From positions 1-64,000 of the IMG/VR virus record IMGVR_UViG_3300010370_000030: a stretch of 64,000 bases of DNA, one strand, 5' to 3'. Source of the stretch: a virus. Made by a program: the position numbers and the translations under genes. Position 1 is the stretch's first letter. Every line of letters begins with the position of its first letter. Shown piece after piece: positions 21,431 through 28,758 of the stretch. The notes beneath the pieces are model-generated. The model was not told the origin of the DNA, searched no databases, and was given only the letters and a program-made list of their open reading frames with translations.

Positions 21431-21435
21431 ATTTT
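21400..21435 (+). terminator. Terminator after the tmRNA coding piece
   Basis: 8-bp perfect stem (GGTGGGTT / AACCCACC) and ATTTT. It ends with CCACCA by chance, but this is not the acceptor end, which is at 21123. Confidence 0.75.
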
Positions 21436-21464
21436 AAACACACTCACACACAAAGGAGATAAAC

Positions 21465-21701
21465 ATGAGTGAATCAGCGTTTGGTATTAGACTTGAACTT
21501 CTTAAAATGGCAAAAGAAATGCTTGAGCATGATTACTTTACCAGGAAAGAAGCGGAGAATCAATTGTGGCATTTCAAATGTGAAATGGCAAAGACAAAAG
21601 GTGAAGAGTTGCCTGAGTTAATGCATATTCCATACCCATCTACAGTAGACATTCTTGCGAAAGCAAAAGAACTTAATCGCTTTATTAGCGACAGGCAGTA
21701 A
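21465..21701 (+). CDS. Conserved T4-like phage protein (78 aa)
   Basis: AAAGGAG upstream. MSESAFGIRLELLKMAKEML at the start, a helical protein of a type that I have seen in marine T4-like phages; function unknown. Flanked by two similar hairpin terminators, so probably its own short transcript. Confidence 0.7.
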   Translation: MSESAFGIRLELLKMAKEMLEHDYFTRKEAENQLWHFKCEMAKTKGEELPELMHIPYPSTVDILAKAKELNRFISDRQ

Positions 21702-21715
21702 GATATAAAGGTTTT

Positions 21716-21742
21716 GATGGGTTTCCTTAATAACCCATCTTT
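21716..21742 (+). terminator. Intrinsic terminator
   Basis: GATGGGTT / AACCCATC (8 bp) followed by TTT. Similar in sequence to the hairpin at 21400, so it may be a duplicate. Confidence 0.7.
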
Positions 21743-21757
21743 AACAAAGGAGGAATC

Positions 21758-22309
21758 ATGAAAGCAATCCTTGCAGGATTTTTGCTTATCGCCTTTGTTC
21801 TACCGCTACAAGCGACCATTCATGAATTACCCCTCTTAGTAAATTTTCATGACCTGAGTAAAGAGTCGCAAAAACAAGTTTCTTGTTTAGCAGAGAACAT
21901 ATTTTTTGAAGCTGCATCAGAATCGACAGCAGGTAAAGTAGCTGTTGCGTTCGTAACAATAAACAGAGTGTTGTCGGGTAGGTTTCCGAACACTCTTTGC
22001 GGTGTTGTCCAACAAAAAATACAAGGTGTGTGTCAGTTTAGTTGGTATTGTGATCCTACTAAGCTACATCGTAGACAAGCAATTAAACATACACCGCTCT
22101 ACAATGATATTCTTCGACTCTCAATCGAAGTGTTGATATATCATAAAGTATTTGAGGACATGACAAAAGGAGCTACATACTTCCATAACACCTCTACTAA
22201 TCCGAGGTGGAGATTGCAAAGAACAGCTCAGATAGGGAATCACGTTTTTTATCGTCATGGAAAGGACCGACATGAAATATCAACTAGCAGACAACTTTTT
22301 ATTCACTGA
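21758..22309 (+). CDS. SleB-like cell-wall hydrolase with signal peptide (183 aa)
   Basis: A typical secretion signal or anchor (MKAILAGFLLIAFVLPLQAT) then a Hydrolase_2 domain with AENIFFEAASES (Glu51 likely catalytic), VCQFSWYCD, and the C-terminal TAQIGNHVFYRHG. Same family as the 7282 protein but not a close copy. Export would place it in the periplasm for lysis. AAAGGAGG upstream. The next gene starts within its last 40 bases. Confidence 0.85.
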   Translation: MKAILAGFLLIAFVLPLQATIHELPLLVNFHDLSKESQKQVSCLAENIFFEAASESTAGKVAVAFVTINRVLSGRFPNTLCGVVQQKIQGVCQFSWYCDPTKLHRRQAIKHTPLYNDILRLSIEVLIYHKVFEDMTKGATYFHNTSTNPRWRLQRTAQIGNHVFYRHGKDRHEISTSRQLFIH

Positions 22310-22901
22310 TTTTTTCAACACTTTCCGTGAGGGAATGGTTAAAGATTTTTTGGCGGTCTTTCCTAACTTTAGCGATAAGCAGCCGACACCAGAAGAACGG
22401 GAGTTGGATCCAAAATACAACATGAAGACCGTTGGGCAGTGGAAGACGGCTGGTAATGCTGCAGCAGGTGATGCGTGGAAGGTAGAGGGATTGCGATACA
22501 CAGATCCTGGTGTGAACACTCGATCTGCAACCAATCGCGACAAATACCCAACGGCGTGGCAACTAGTTGATCATTTCGATAATCTATATCCAGATGGTGT
22601 CGAAGGTGGTCAAATAGCATGTCCTATTGCTACGTATAGTATAATGGAAGCACATAGTCGTATTGGTAGACACACAGGAATTGAAAATAGGCGCAAGCAA
22701 TATGTGAGATGTCATATTCCTTTAATTGTTCCGGAAGGTGATATCGTATTTGAGATCGAGCGCAAAGTGTTTATTACGTGGGACAACGTGTTTGCTTTCG
22801 ACAATCAATGCGAACACAGTGCTTGGAATAATTCCTCGTATAGACGGCTTGTTTTTCTAATCGACCTACATCGCTCAATTGTTAAGTGGCCACCAGCGTG
22901 A
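22272..22901 (+). CDS. AspH-type 2OG/Fe(II) oxygenase (209 aa)
   Basis: Start chosen at ATG 22272, after GGAAAGG. The C-terminal half has RHTGIENRRKQYVRCHIPLI, FEIERKVFITWDNVFAFDNQ and CEHSAWNN followed by RRLVFLIDLHR, matching the beta-hydroxylase fold; the first metal site is less standard here (HTGIE in place of HxD). It overlaps the hydrolase by 38 bases and the next gene by 4 (GTGA). Second AspH-type/partner pair in the window. Confidence 0.75.
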   Translation: MKYQLADNFLFTDFFNTFREGMVKDFLAVFPNFSDKQPTPEERELDPKYNMKTVGQWKTAGNAAAGDAWKVEGLRYTDPGVNTRSATNRDKYPTAWQLVDHFDNLYPDGVEGGQIACPIATYSIMEAHSRIGRHTGIENRRKQYVRCHIPLIVPEGDIVFEIERKVFITWDNVFAFDNQCEHSAWNNSSYRRLVFLIDLHRSIVKWPPA

Positions 22902-23455
22902 ACAGGTATCACCACAGGATAAACGTTCCAGTACCATTTGTTTTTCCGAAGTATGAAGTGCCTGATCTTAGATTCCATCTTCATCGTCGGTTTGATAAAA
23001 AGGACATGAATGTTGAGATCGTAACGTGGATACATTCGCTTGGTTTGTATATCGTTGCTGGTGAATATTTTTACACGCCACCCGGTAGAACGTTGGAACC
23101 ACATTCGGATAGTCCGTCAATCAATGACGTCGTTAAACTTAACTGGATGAAGGGTGGCGAAGGGAGTGTAATGGAGTGGTTCAAGCTCAAGGATGGTGCT
23201 ACACTCAAGACAAATACAACGGTGATTGGAACCCAATACTCGTTTGCACCTCGTGAGGACTTAATTAAAGTACACGCTGCTACGATAGGTACTCCAAGTC
23301 TCGTTAATGTCGGTCAAATACACGCTATACAAAACAAAGACCGACCACGTTTCGTTGCATGTTTAGTAATAGCCAAGAATGCGACAAGGAGTAGGGTGAC
23401 ATGGGACGAGGCGTTGGACATTTTTGGTCCCTATGTTGACTTTGATAGAAGTTAG
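22898..23455 (+). CDS. Putative 2OG-oxygenase/cupin-fold partner protein (185 aa)
   Basis: GTG 22898 overlaps the previous TGA. PHSDSPSINDVVKLNW contains an HxD, and VNVGQIHAIQN with PRFVACLVIA supplies a second His and Arg. The arrangement resembles the partner genes at 288 and 25611. Probably a small double-stranded beta-helix enzyme; substrate unknown. Confidence 0.55.
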   Translation: MNRYHHRINVPVPFVFPKYEVPDLRFHLHRRFDKKDMNVEIVTWIHSLGLYIVAGEYFYTPPGRTLEPHSDSPSINDVVKLNWMKGGEGSVMEWFKLKDGATLKTNTTVIGTQYSFAPREDLIKVHAATIGTPSLVNVGQIHAIQNKDRPRFVACLVIAKNATRSRVTWDEALDIFGPYVDFDRS

Positions 23456-23490
23456 ATAGATAGTTCCTTTGTTGTTGAAATGATTTATGT

Positions 23491-23567
23491 GCACGTGTGT
23501 CGCCGAATGGTTAGGCTACGGATTGCAAATCCGTTTTATGCAGGTTCGATCCCTGTCACGTGCTCCA
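23491..23567 (+). tRNA. tRNA-Cys (GCA)
   Basis: GCACGTG pairs with CACGTGC; loop TTGCAAA in stem ACGGA/TCCGT; CCA encoded at the end. First of the tRNA group. Confidence 0.95.
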
Positions 23568-23569
23568 GC

Positions 23570-23662
23570 GGAGGTCTTGATGCTATGGCGTGTGCATCCC
23601 CGGACTGTAAATCCGGTCCCTCGTGGTAAACATTCGCGGTTCGAATCCGTGGACCTCCACCA
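23570..23662 (+). tRNA. tRNA-Tyr (GTA)
   Basis: GGAGGTC pairs with GACCTCC; loop CTGTAAA in stem CCGGA/TCCGG; a long variable arm as usual for Tyr; CCA encoded. Two bases after tRNA-Cys. Confidence 0.95.
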
Positions 23663-23680
23663 CTAATTTTGGAATTAAAT

Positions 23681-24430
23681 GTGAAGATTGAGCAGATCGT
23701 TAGAGTACCTTATACAACACGGCCTACGATGATCAGGAACAACGAAAGTGTCTATAACATAAGTCCTGATCCTGAGTATATCAGGCAGAAAAAACATCAG
23801 TTGCTAATGTTTGATAATGCGTTGTATGGTGAAACGGAAGATGCAGTAAAGAACGATCTGGTTAGAAGGGCGGCGACATATCTTAGTGTACCAATTACAA
23901 CAGACATTGTTGAATTCTCTTTTAACTTTGAAGAAGATGTAGCGATTCTACATCAAGGTGTGTTGTCAGCAATTTGTTTTTGTTTTCCAAGCTCATGGAC
24001 ACCAGGTGCAGGGTTAGGTAAATCGCTTAGGGAGTTGCATGCGCCTGTTGCAGATGGTGAGCTGCTTGTAAAGGCTAGTGATAAGATTGCTTCAACAATC
24101 TCAGATTTTAGTCAAGGCAGTTTTAGACGATATGTTTGGACAATAACAAAAGTGCCTTCTGTAAGTAATTATGAGAAGATTACCGAACAGTACAAAGATG
24201 AAGATTTAGATATAAATACACTTTTCATGCGTATTGAAACACAAACAACATTGCCGTTGCCAAATGGTGCGATAGCGTTGTTCTTTGTAAAGGTTGATGT
24301 CTTACCGCTAAAAGACGTATGGTACAGATACAAAAATTTGTTGTTGCAAAGTTTAAGTAGTATGTCTGATAATATCATTCGATATAAAAATTTGGGAGAA
24401 ATTAGATCGTATTTACTCTCTGTGGCGTAA
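23681..24430 (+). CDS. Heme-dependent oxidative N-demethylase-like protein (DUF3445, 249 aa)
   Basis: The core AICFCFPSSWTPGAGLGKSL with RELHAPV, then FRRYVWTITKVPS, MRIETQTTLPLPNGA and a final MSDNIIRYKNL follows the order of the DUF3445 / heme-dependent oxidative N-demethylase family, which uses heme and O2 to demethylate secondary amines. GTG 23681 has GGAA six bases upstream; a TTG at 23669 is possible. The stop codon lies inside the tRNA-Pro gene. The role in infection is unknown; it might serve nitrogen or methyl-amine metabolism of the host. Confidence 0.7.
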   Translation: MKIEQIVRVPYTTRPTMIRNNESVYNISPDPEYIRQKKHQLLMFDNALYGETEDAVKNDLVRRAATYLSVPITTDIVEFSFNFEEDVAILHQGVLSAICFCFPSSWTPGAGLGKSLRELHAPVADGELLVKASDKIASTISDFSQGSFRRYVWTITKVPSVSNYEKITEQYKDEDLDINTLFMRIETQTTLPLPNGAIALFFVKVDVLPLKDVWYRYKNLLLQSLSSMSDNIIRYKNLGEIRSYLLSVA

Positions 24431-24491
24431 CCTGGCAGCGTTCTACGTTTGGGGCGTAGAGGTCCTGGTTCAAATCCAGGCAGAGAGACCA
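24416..24491 (+). tRNA. tRNA-Pro (TGG)
   Basis: CTCTCTG pairs with CAGAGAG; loop TTTGGGG in stem CTACG/CGTAG; CCA encoded. Its first 15 bases overlap the end of the upstream gene, so RNA processing would remove that gene's stop codon. Confidence 0.93.
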
Positions 24492-24497
24492 AAAAAA

Positions 24498-24572
24498 GGG
24501 CTGATAGTGATAAGGATAGCACACTGCGTTTGCACCGCAGAAGTCGGGGTTTGAATCCCCGTCGGTCCACCA
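24498..24572 (+). tRNA. tRNA-Ala (TGC)
   Basis: GGGCTGA with TCGGTCC (two wobble pairs); loop TTTGCAC in stem CTGCG/CGCAG; CCA encoded. Confidence 0.9.
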
Positions 24573-24578
24573 AGTTTT

Positions 24579-24652
24579 GCCCCTATAGTTAAATGGTATA
24601 ACAGTTGATTTGTAATCATCAATTCCTAGTTCGATTCCAGGTGGGGGCACCA
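24579..24652 (+). tRNA. tRNA-Thr (TGT)
   Basis: GCCCCTA pairs with TGGGGGC; anticodon loop TTTGTAA with one mismatch (T-T) in its stem; CCA encoded. The last A is also the first base of the inverted repeat of the next RNA. Confidence 0.88.
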
Positions 24653-24746
24653 TATTGAAACACATTAGAATCTGTAAAAAGATTAGGGATGGTACACCGC
24701 ATGCCTCTCATTGAAAGCATGTATAGACCTTAGTGTGTTTCAATAT
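24652..24746 (+). ncRNA. Unidentified structured RNA inside the tRNA cluster
   Basis: A 13-bp perfect outer stem (ATATTGAAACACA, 24652-24664, with TGTGTTTCAATAT, 24734-24746) encloses a small hairpin (AATCT-GTAAAA-AGATT) and a second one (GCATGC with GCATGT). It is not a tRNA that I can fold, has no CCA and lacks a hammerhead core. It may be a stable small RNA like the unexplained RNA C and D of the T4 tRNA cluster, or a processing element. Confidence 0.6.
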
Positions 24747-24750
24747 AAAT

Positions 24751-24825
24751 TCCAGTGTAGCTCAGCGGTAGAGCAGTTGACTGTTAATCAATTGGTCGTT
24801 GGTTCGATCCCAGCCACTGGAGCCA
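24751..24825 (+). tRNA. tRNA-Asn (GTT)
   Basis: TCCAGTG pairs with CACTGGA; loop CTGTTAA; CCA encoded. Confidence 0.95.
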
Positions 24826-24827
24826 AA

Positions 24828-24904
24828 GCCCTCTTATCCCAATTGGTAGAGGAGACGGTCTTAGAAGCCGTGAAGTCTCAGTTCGAATCTGAGAGAGGGC
24901 ACCA
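24828..24904 (+). tRNA. tRNA with anticodon TAG (Leu by codon), short variable loop
   Basis: GCCCTCT pairs with AGAGGGC; anticodon loop CTTAGAA; T arm CTCAG/CTGAG; CCA encoded. The anticodon UAG reads CUA (Leu). Bacterial tRNA-Leu has a long variable arm, and the UAA one in this window does, but here the variable loop has only 5 bases. Charging identity is therefore uncertain. Confidence 0.85.
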
Positions 24905-24910
24905 GATTTT

Positions 24911-24986
24911 GCGGGTGAAGTGTTTACGGTTACACGTCAGTCTTCCAAACTGAAATAGACGAGTTCGAATCTCGCCTCCCGCTCCA
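24911..24986 (+). tRNA. tRNA-Gly (TCC)
   Basis: GCGGGTG with CTCCCGC (one T-T mismatch); loop CTTCCAA; CCA encoded. Confidence 0.92.
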
Positions 24987-24993
24987 GTTTAAC

Positions 24994-25071
<78 letters not shown>

Positions 25072-25073
25072 CT

Positions 25074-25604
25074 TTAAATAAATGATTTTTTTGAAAAGTT
25101 AAAGTTTAGATTTAGACGTAACGAGTCACATTTATTCCACGCTGTGTGCATTACAAAGGGACTAAAACAAAAAACTTTACCTCGCTCCCATTTGTATGTG
25201 GTTTGTTCAACGGTGATACCCAGATCTCCATCTGGAACGATTAACGGTAAATGTACACGAACATACTCCTCGCCTTCGTCGTATTTGTCAGTATGCCACT
25301 GTACAATGCCGCCAGGAAGTATTGCGCTGAACCAAATACCTAACAAATGATTTGCTGGGAAGGACTCTATAAAAGGTATCAGGAACTCCGATCTTGCACG
25401 ACATTTCTCGTCCCATTGAGGATTGCGTTTTCTGATAAATGAAAACGCACCGACCCACTCTGCAGAGGTACCTTTGTCTTGCTTAGGTGATTTAATGATG
25501 TTAAGATCACCAACGCCACTATAAATTCTATAGAAATCATTTTCAATTGACACTGCAGCATCTTCAATTTTATTAGTATATAAAAAATTACTGCTGGTAT
25601 ACAT
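25074..25604 (-). CDS. AspH-type 2OG/Fe(II) oxygenase (176 aa)
   Basis: Compact, near-minimal enzyme. Clear pattern: LPGGIVQWHTDKYDEGEEYV (HxD), VRVHLPLIVPDGD, FSPFVMHTAWN (distal His) and SLRLNLNFN (Arg). AGGAG/AGGGA before ATG. It is the second gene of a two-gene minus-strand unit with the 25611 gene, six bases apart, and ends two bases from the tRNA-Met gene on the other strand. Confidence 0.85.
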   Translation of the reverse strand: MYTSSNFLYTNKIEDAAVSIENDFYRIYSGVGDLNIIKSPKQDKGTSAEWVGAFSFIRKRNPQWDEKCRARSEFLIPFIESFPANHLLGIWFSAILPGGIVQWHTDKYDEGEEYVRVHLPLIVPDGDLGITVEQTTYKWERGKVFCFSPFVMHTAWNKCDSLRLNLNFNFSKKSFI

Positions 25605-25610
25605 TCCCTA

Positions 25611-26138
25611 TCAGCTCCTCAAACTAATAATAACTTCATCTGAATTCCCATGATTAATAATGTCATGGAAAGTTGTCGGATTAACAACGACAGGCTTGTT
25701 ACATTGCATGCTGAAAATAACATCAGCGTCATTTCTTGATAGACCAACAATATCAAATCCTGATGCAGATTTTATTGTCTTTGTTTGACGGTTCGATTTA
25801 GGTACGTACCAGCTCATATAAACGTTGTCGCATTTTGTAATCGGTATGTTGATCGCGGCAGGAGTGAGAACACCTTTTGCATCACGGTCGATATGTATAG
25901 CCGACATTTGCTTCGGTTTAAGGCAAGCAACGGTTACAAAATTTATGAGCACGTTATGAACATGATTGTTCTCATCTATATTTAATACTTTGAAGATTTG
26001 TTGGCGTTGCTCACGGTTGAATGTTGATATGGGGAATGTTTTGTCAAAAAGACGATCATAGTGTACAATATCTATAACTACCTTCTCAAGGAGAGGAGCA
26101 TTATATGTTAAGTTGATCACATCGGCAAAATAAGTCAT
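25611..26138 (-). CDS. Putative 2OG-oxygenase/cupin-fold partner protein (175 aa)
   Basis: Contains SAIHIDRD (HxD), AINIPITKCDNVYMSWYV, then VVVNPTTFHDIIN and EVIISLRS at the end, the same order as the 288 protein. First gene of the minus-strand pair. A T4-type late box lies 27 bases upstream, but I see no good Shine-Dalgarno site before its ATG. Confidence 0.6.
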   Translation of the reverse strand: MTYFADVINLTYNAPLLEKVVIDIVHYDRLFDKTFPISTFNREQRQQIFKVLNIDENNHVHNVLINFVTVACLKPKQMSAIHIDRDAKGVLTPAAINIPITKCDNVYMSWYVPKSNRQTKTIKSASGFDIVGLSRNDADVIFSMQCNKPVVVNPTTFHDIINHGNSDEVIISLRS

Positions 26139-26164
26139 TGTAAATACAAGTATTGCAAAGAAAT

Positions 26165-26172
26165 TATTTATC
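26165..26172 (-). promoter_or_regulatory. T4-type late promoter (GATAAATA)
   Basis: Minus-strand GATAAATA placed to drive the oxygenase pair. It touches the first base of the tRNA-Trp gene on the + strand. Confidence 0.55.
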
Positions 26173-26246
26173 TCGGTGTAGTGTTAATGGCAGCACGTGG
26201 ATCTCCAAAATCTAAAGATGCGGTTCGAGTCCGTACACCGAGGCCA
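26172..26246 (+). tRNA. tRNA-Trp (CCA)
   Basis: CTCGGTG pairs with CACCGAG; loop CTCCAAA; terminal CCA encoded. It stands alone, separated from the main tRNA group by the minus-strand oxygenase pair. Confidence 0.93.
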
Positions 26247-26260
26247 CAACGAGGAAGATT

Positions 26261-26890
26261 ATGTCTCATATTGATCATTTAAAAGCTGCGTCACGTACCA
26301 AGCACTTAAACGTTCGTCGCAATGAACAAGTTCCATATCAATCGCATTTTATAATCCCACGTGAGTTTGTTCGTTTGGATCCATGGGAAATTCAATATCT
26401 TTATGCGCTGAGTGAAAATGTATCAGAAGGCATTGTTGAGGTGGGTCGATATAAAGGTGGATCAACGCTGTTGTTCTCTCTAGCTAACACAAAAGTACCG
26501 ATTCACAGTATTGATAATGCACCACAAGATGATGATTATTTGCGCACACTTATGCATACATTAGGCGTAGGTAAAAACGTTAACATTATTGTCGGTGACT
26601 CTCAAAATACAAAATATAGCAGTATCGGTAATTACGATCTATTGTTTATAGATGGTGATCATTCGTATCAAGGATGTCTAAATGATTTGAATAACTGGTG
26701 GGAGCAACTTTCACGCGGTGGACACCTCGTTTGCCACGATTGTTACTACCTTCCTGTTCAAAACGCTGTACATGATTTTATTAACTCTCCTCATGTTAAA
26801 GAAAGCGTTCTAATACACGTAACATACAAAGTCCCAGCAAAACACAAACTTATCCCGACAGGATCCCTATGTCATTTTCAAAAAATTTAG
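26261..26890 (+). CDS. Class I SAM-dependent methyltransferase (209 aa)
   Basis: Rossmann-type methyltransferase of the Methyltransf_24 kind: IVEVGRYKGGSTLLF (SAM-binding loop, about residues 58-72), VPIHSIDNAP, then LLFIDGDHSYQGCLNDL and LSRGGHLVCHD. Such enzymes methylate sugars, small molecules or peptides. It lies just before a radical SAM gene and an AspH-type gene, so the three may modify the same target; inferred from context. Confidence 0.85.
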   Translation: MSHIDHLKAASRTKHLNVRRNEQVPYQSHFIIPREFVRLDPWEIQYLYALSENVSEGIVEVGRYKGGSTLLFSLANTKVPIHSIDNAPQDDDYLRTLMHTLGVGKNVNIIVGDSQNTKYSSIGNYDLLFIDGDHSYQGCLNDLNNWWEQLSRGGHLVCHDCYYLPVQNAVHDFINSPHVKESVLIHVTYKVPAKHKLIPTGSLCHFQKI

Positions 26891-26941
26891 TCATCTTACC
26901 AGTATCATTGATAATGACCAAAAATTATAAAGGAGTTGCTC

Positions 26942-27787
26942 GTGCCATTACCATTGGTAAAAATTAAGAATATTATTCATAATAGTGAAGGGGACCCACT
27001 TCTTGGATTGACTGCTGTCGAGATTAATCCAACCGAATTATGCAACAGGACCTGTGCATTTTGTCCTCGTGTTGATCCGAACGTATATCCAAATCAAAAC
27101 CTTCACATAACACGAAATACTGTCTCAGCCGTTGTAGATGATCTATACAAAAACAATTATAAAGGTCGGCTTGTTTTCTCTGGTTTTGGTGAACCTACTC
27201 TAAACAAAGATATCCTCAATCTAATATCGATAGCAAAAGGTAGAATAGATGATATACAGCTATACACAAACGGCGATAAGATCTTAAATGATGATTGGTA
27301 CACTCTAGATGAATTTTTTGCAGCTGGTGTATCAGGCATGTTTATTGACGTGTATGACGATGAAGTACAGATGAAGAAGTGGCAGAAAAAGATTGAGAGG
27401 TACAACTTTCCTATTCATCTTTCAGCCAAATATAAATTCCCCATCAATATTTTTACGAACCGAGCTGGTACCGTAAAGACAAAAGGTGTACCGCAAGATG
27501 TGTTTGCAGAGCGTTGCTTTCTGCCACATACAAAAGCGTTTGTTGATTGGGATGGAAGTATTTTGTTATGCTGTAACGATTGGGCGCGCGCCGCCGGCAG
27601 ATTCGGTAACGTTAACGAGACCCCTTTTCATAAATTATGGCTGGCACCTGAGCTTAATGCTATAAGGAAGAGATTGATTGCAGGAAGTCGAGCAAACGCT
27701 GGCAGTCCATGCAATGTGTGTAATGCTGTTGGTAATCAGAAGCTCTCTGCCGAAGTACGTCAGGTTTGGCATAATGCGCTTAATTGA
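26942..27787 (+). CDS. Radical SAM/SPASM-like enzyme (281 aa)
   Basis: GTG 26942 follows AAGGAG. CxxxCxxC at residues 34-41 (CNRTCAFC) binds the [4Fe-4S] cluster for radical chemistry; FSGFGEPTLN is the GGE-like motif. A C-terminal Cys-rich tail (CFLPHTKAFVDWDGSILLCC and SPCNVCNAVG) is the SPASM-type auxiliary cluster region used by peptide- or protein-modifying members. Substrate unknown; possible partners are the methyltransferase before it and the oxygenase overlapping its end. Confidence 0.88.
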   Translation: MPLPLVKIKNIIHNSEGDPLLGLTAVEINPTELCNRTCAFCPRVDPNVYPNQNLHITRNTVSAVVDDLYKNNYKGRLVFSGFGEPTLNKDILNLISIAKGRIDDIQLYTNGDKILNDDWYTLDEFFAAGVSGMFIDVYDDEVQMKKWQKKIERYNFPIHLSAKYKFPINIFTNRAGTVKTKGVPQDVFAERCFLPHTKAFVDWDGSILLCCNDWARAAGRFGNVNETPFHKLWLAPELNAIRKRLIAGSRANAGSPCNVCNAVGNQKLSAEVRQVWHNALN

Positions 27788-28301
27788 AGTATTGTCAAAA
27801 AGAAACGACATTACTCCTTTCATACAAGAGGTGCTTGCACCGCAGGTACAATCGTTATGGCAGAGCTATGGAAAATCTTTTTACGCGTTCCGTCACACAG
27901 AGTCCATTCGGTTGTTGGGACCGTTTGAACAGGACGGTGCTGTTATAATGGAGAATGTACTTAGAAACAATACAGAGATCGTTGATTTGACCAATGGCCT
28001 TTTTCCAAAAACTGTTGACTGGCTTCAAACAAATTTTGTATCATTGCAAAGAGCTGCTTTAATAAAGCTGTACCCTTTTAAAGATGTTTCCCTTCATGTT
28101 GATCGAGGTGATTATTTTGATAAAACTAAACGTTTTCACTTATGCTTGAAAGGGTCGTACCGATATTTTGTCGGTGAAGAAAGTTTAGATGTTGTACCTG
28201 GAATGTTATTTACATTTAGGAATGATGTAAAACACGGAACACAAAATTTGAACGGAGAAGATCGAATAACTCTTATGTTTGATGTTCTAAAGCCTCTGTA
28301 G
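27774..28301 (+). CDS. AspH-type 2OG/Fe(II) oxygenase (175 aa)
   Basis: ATG 27774 overlaps the radical SAM gene by 14 bases. DVSLHVDRGDYFDKTKRFHL (HxD), GSYRYFVGEE, MLFTFRNDVKHGTQN (distal His) and DRITLMFDV (Arg). The stop TAG is within the following tRNA (10-base overlap). Probably part of a three-gene modification unit with the two genes before it. Confidence 0.85.
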   Translation: MRLIEVLSKRNDITPFIQEVLAPQVQSLWQSYGKSFYAFRHTESIRLLGPFEQDGAVIMENVLRNNTEIVDLTNGLFPKTVDWLQTNFVSLQRAALIKLYPFKDVSLHVDRGDYFDKTKRFHLCLKGSYRYFVGEESLDVVPGMLFTFRNDVKHGTQNLNGEDRITLMFDVLKPL

Positions 28302-28383
28302 CTCAGTGGTAGAGCAGCGGATTTATACCCCGTAGCGCCAGATAAGCGGCAGGTCGTTGGTTCGAATCCAACCAGAGGCACCA
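28292..28383 (+). tRNA. tRNA of uncertain identity (anticodon position reads TAT) with an enlarged variable region
   Basis: GCCTCTG pairs with CAGAGGC; canonical D and T arms; CCA encoded. With normal spacing the loop is TTTATAC, anticodon TAT (Ile AUA), with one mismatch in its stem. Between the anticodon stem and T arm are 22 bases including a GCC/GGC hairpin, far more than tRNA-Ile has. It may be an insertion or a class II relative. Overlaps the CDS before it. Confidence 0.75.
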
Positions 28384-28387
28384 GTTA

Positions 28388-28464
28388 CTGACCGTAGCTC
28401 AGTTGGATAGAGCAACGGATTTCTAATCCGTTGGTCGGGGGTTCGAATCCCTCCGGTCAGGCCA
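28388..28464 (+). tRNA. tRNA-Arg (TCT)
   Basis: CTGACCG pairs with CGGTCAG; loop TTTCTAA in stem ACGGA/TCCGT; CCA encoded. Reads AGA. Confidence 0.95.
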
Positions 28465-28468
28465 GATT

Positions 28469-28556
28469 GCGGATGTGGCGAAATAGGTGAAACGCAGCAG
28501 ACTTAAAATCTGCCACATAAGAAACGATGCGGGTTCGAATCCCGCCATCCGCACCA
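28469..28556 (+). tRNA. tRNA-Leu (TAA)
   Basis: GCGGATG pairs with CATCCGC; loop CTTAAAA in stem CAGA/TCTG; long class II variable arm as expected for Leu; CCA encoded. Confidence 0.95.
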
Positions 28557-28582
28557 CCTAAATATTTTTATTTGAGACGTTA

Positions 28583-28750
28583 ATGAACCCTTCAGCAAAC
28601 GTAACAAAAGAGCCTCTACACAAAGAAGAAGATAATGCTTGTGTGATGAAAAATGAATACTATGATATCTTATCAACTGAAGATTGTTTGATAGTAGTTG
28701 ATGAACAAGAATTAGAGATTGGAGAGAATATCATTCTTGGTTATAACTAG
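28583..28750 (+). CDS. Small acidic protein (55 aa)
   Basis: MNPSANVTKEPLHKEEDNAC; acidic, no membrane segment. No strong ribosome site. Sits between tRNA-Leu and the RNase H-like gene. Function unknown. Confidence 0.5.
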   Translation: MNPSANVTKEPLHKEEDNACVMKNEYYDILSTEDCLIVVDEQELEIGENIILGYN

Positions 28751-28758
28751 GATTTGTT

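Noticed and set aside
21400-21436. The CCACCA after the coding piece as the 3' end of an ordinary tmRNA
   Set aside because: There is no T arm before it, and its stem is a simple hairpin with a T run. The true acceptor strand, with a T arm and seven-base pairing to GGGCCTG, lies upstream at 21096-21123.
24652-24746. Self-cleaving hammerhead ribozyme
   Set aside because: The CTGATGA core is absent and the paired arms do not form the required three-way junction with a GAAA strand in the right place.
24828-24904. Amber suppressor tRNA
   Set aside because: The anticodon is UAG, which reads CUA. An amber suppressor would need CUA as its anticodon.
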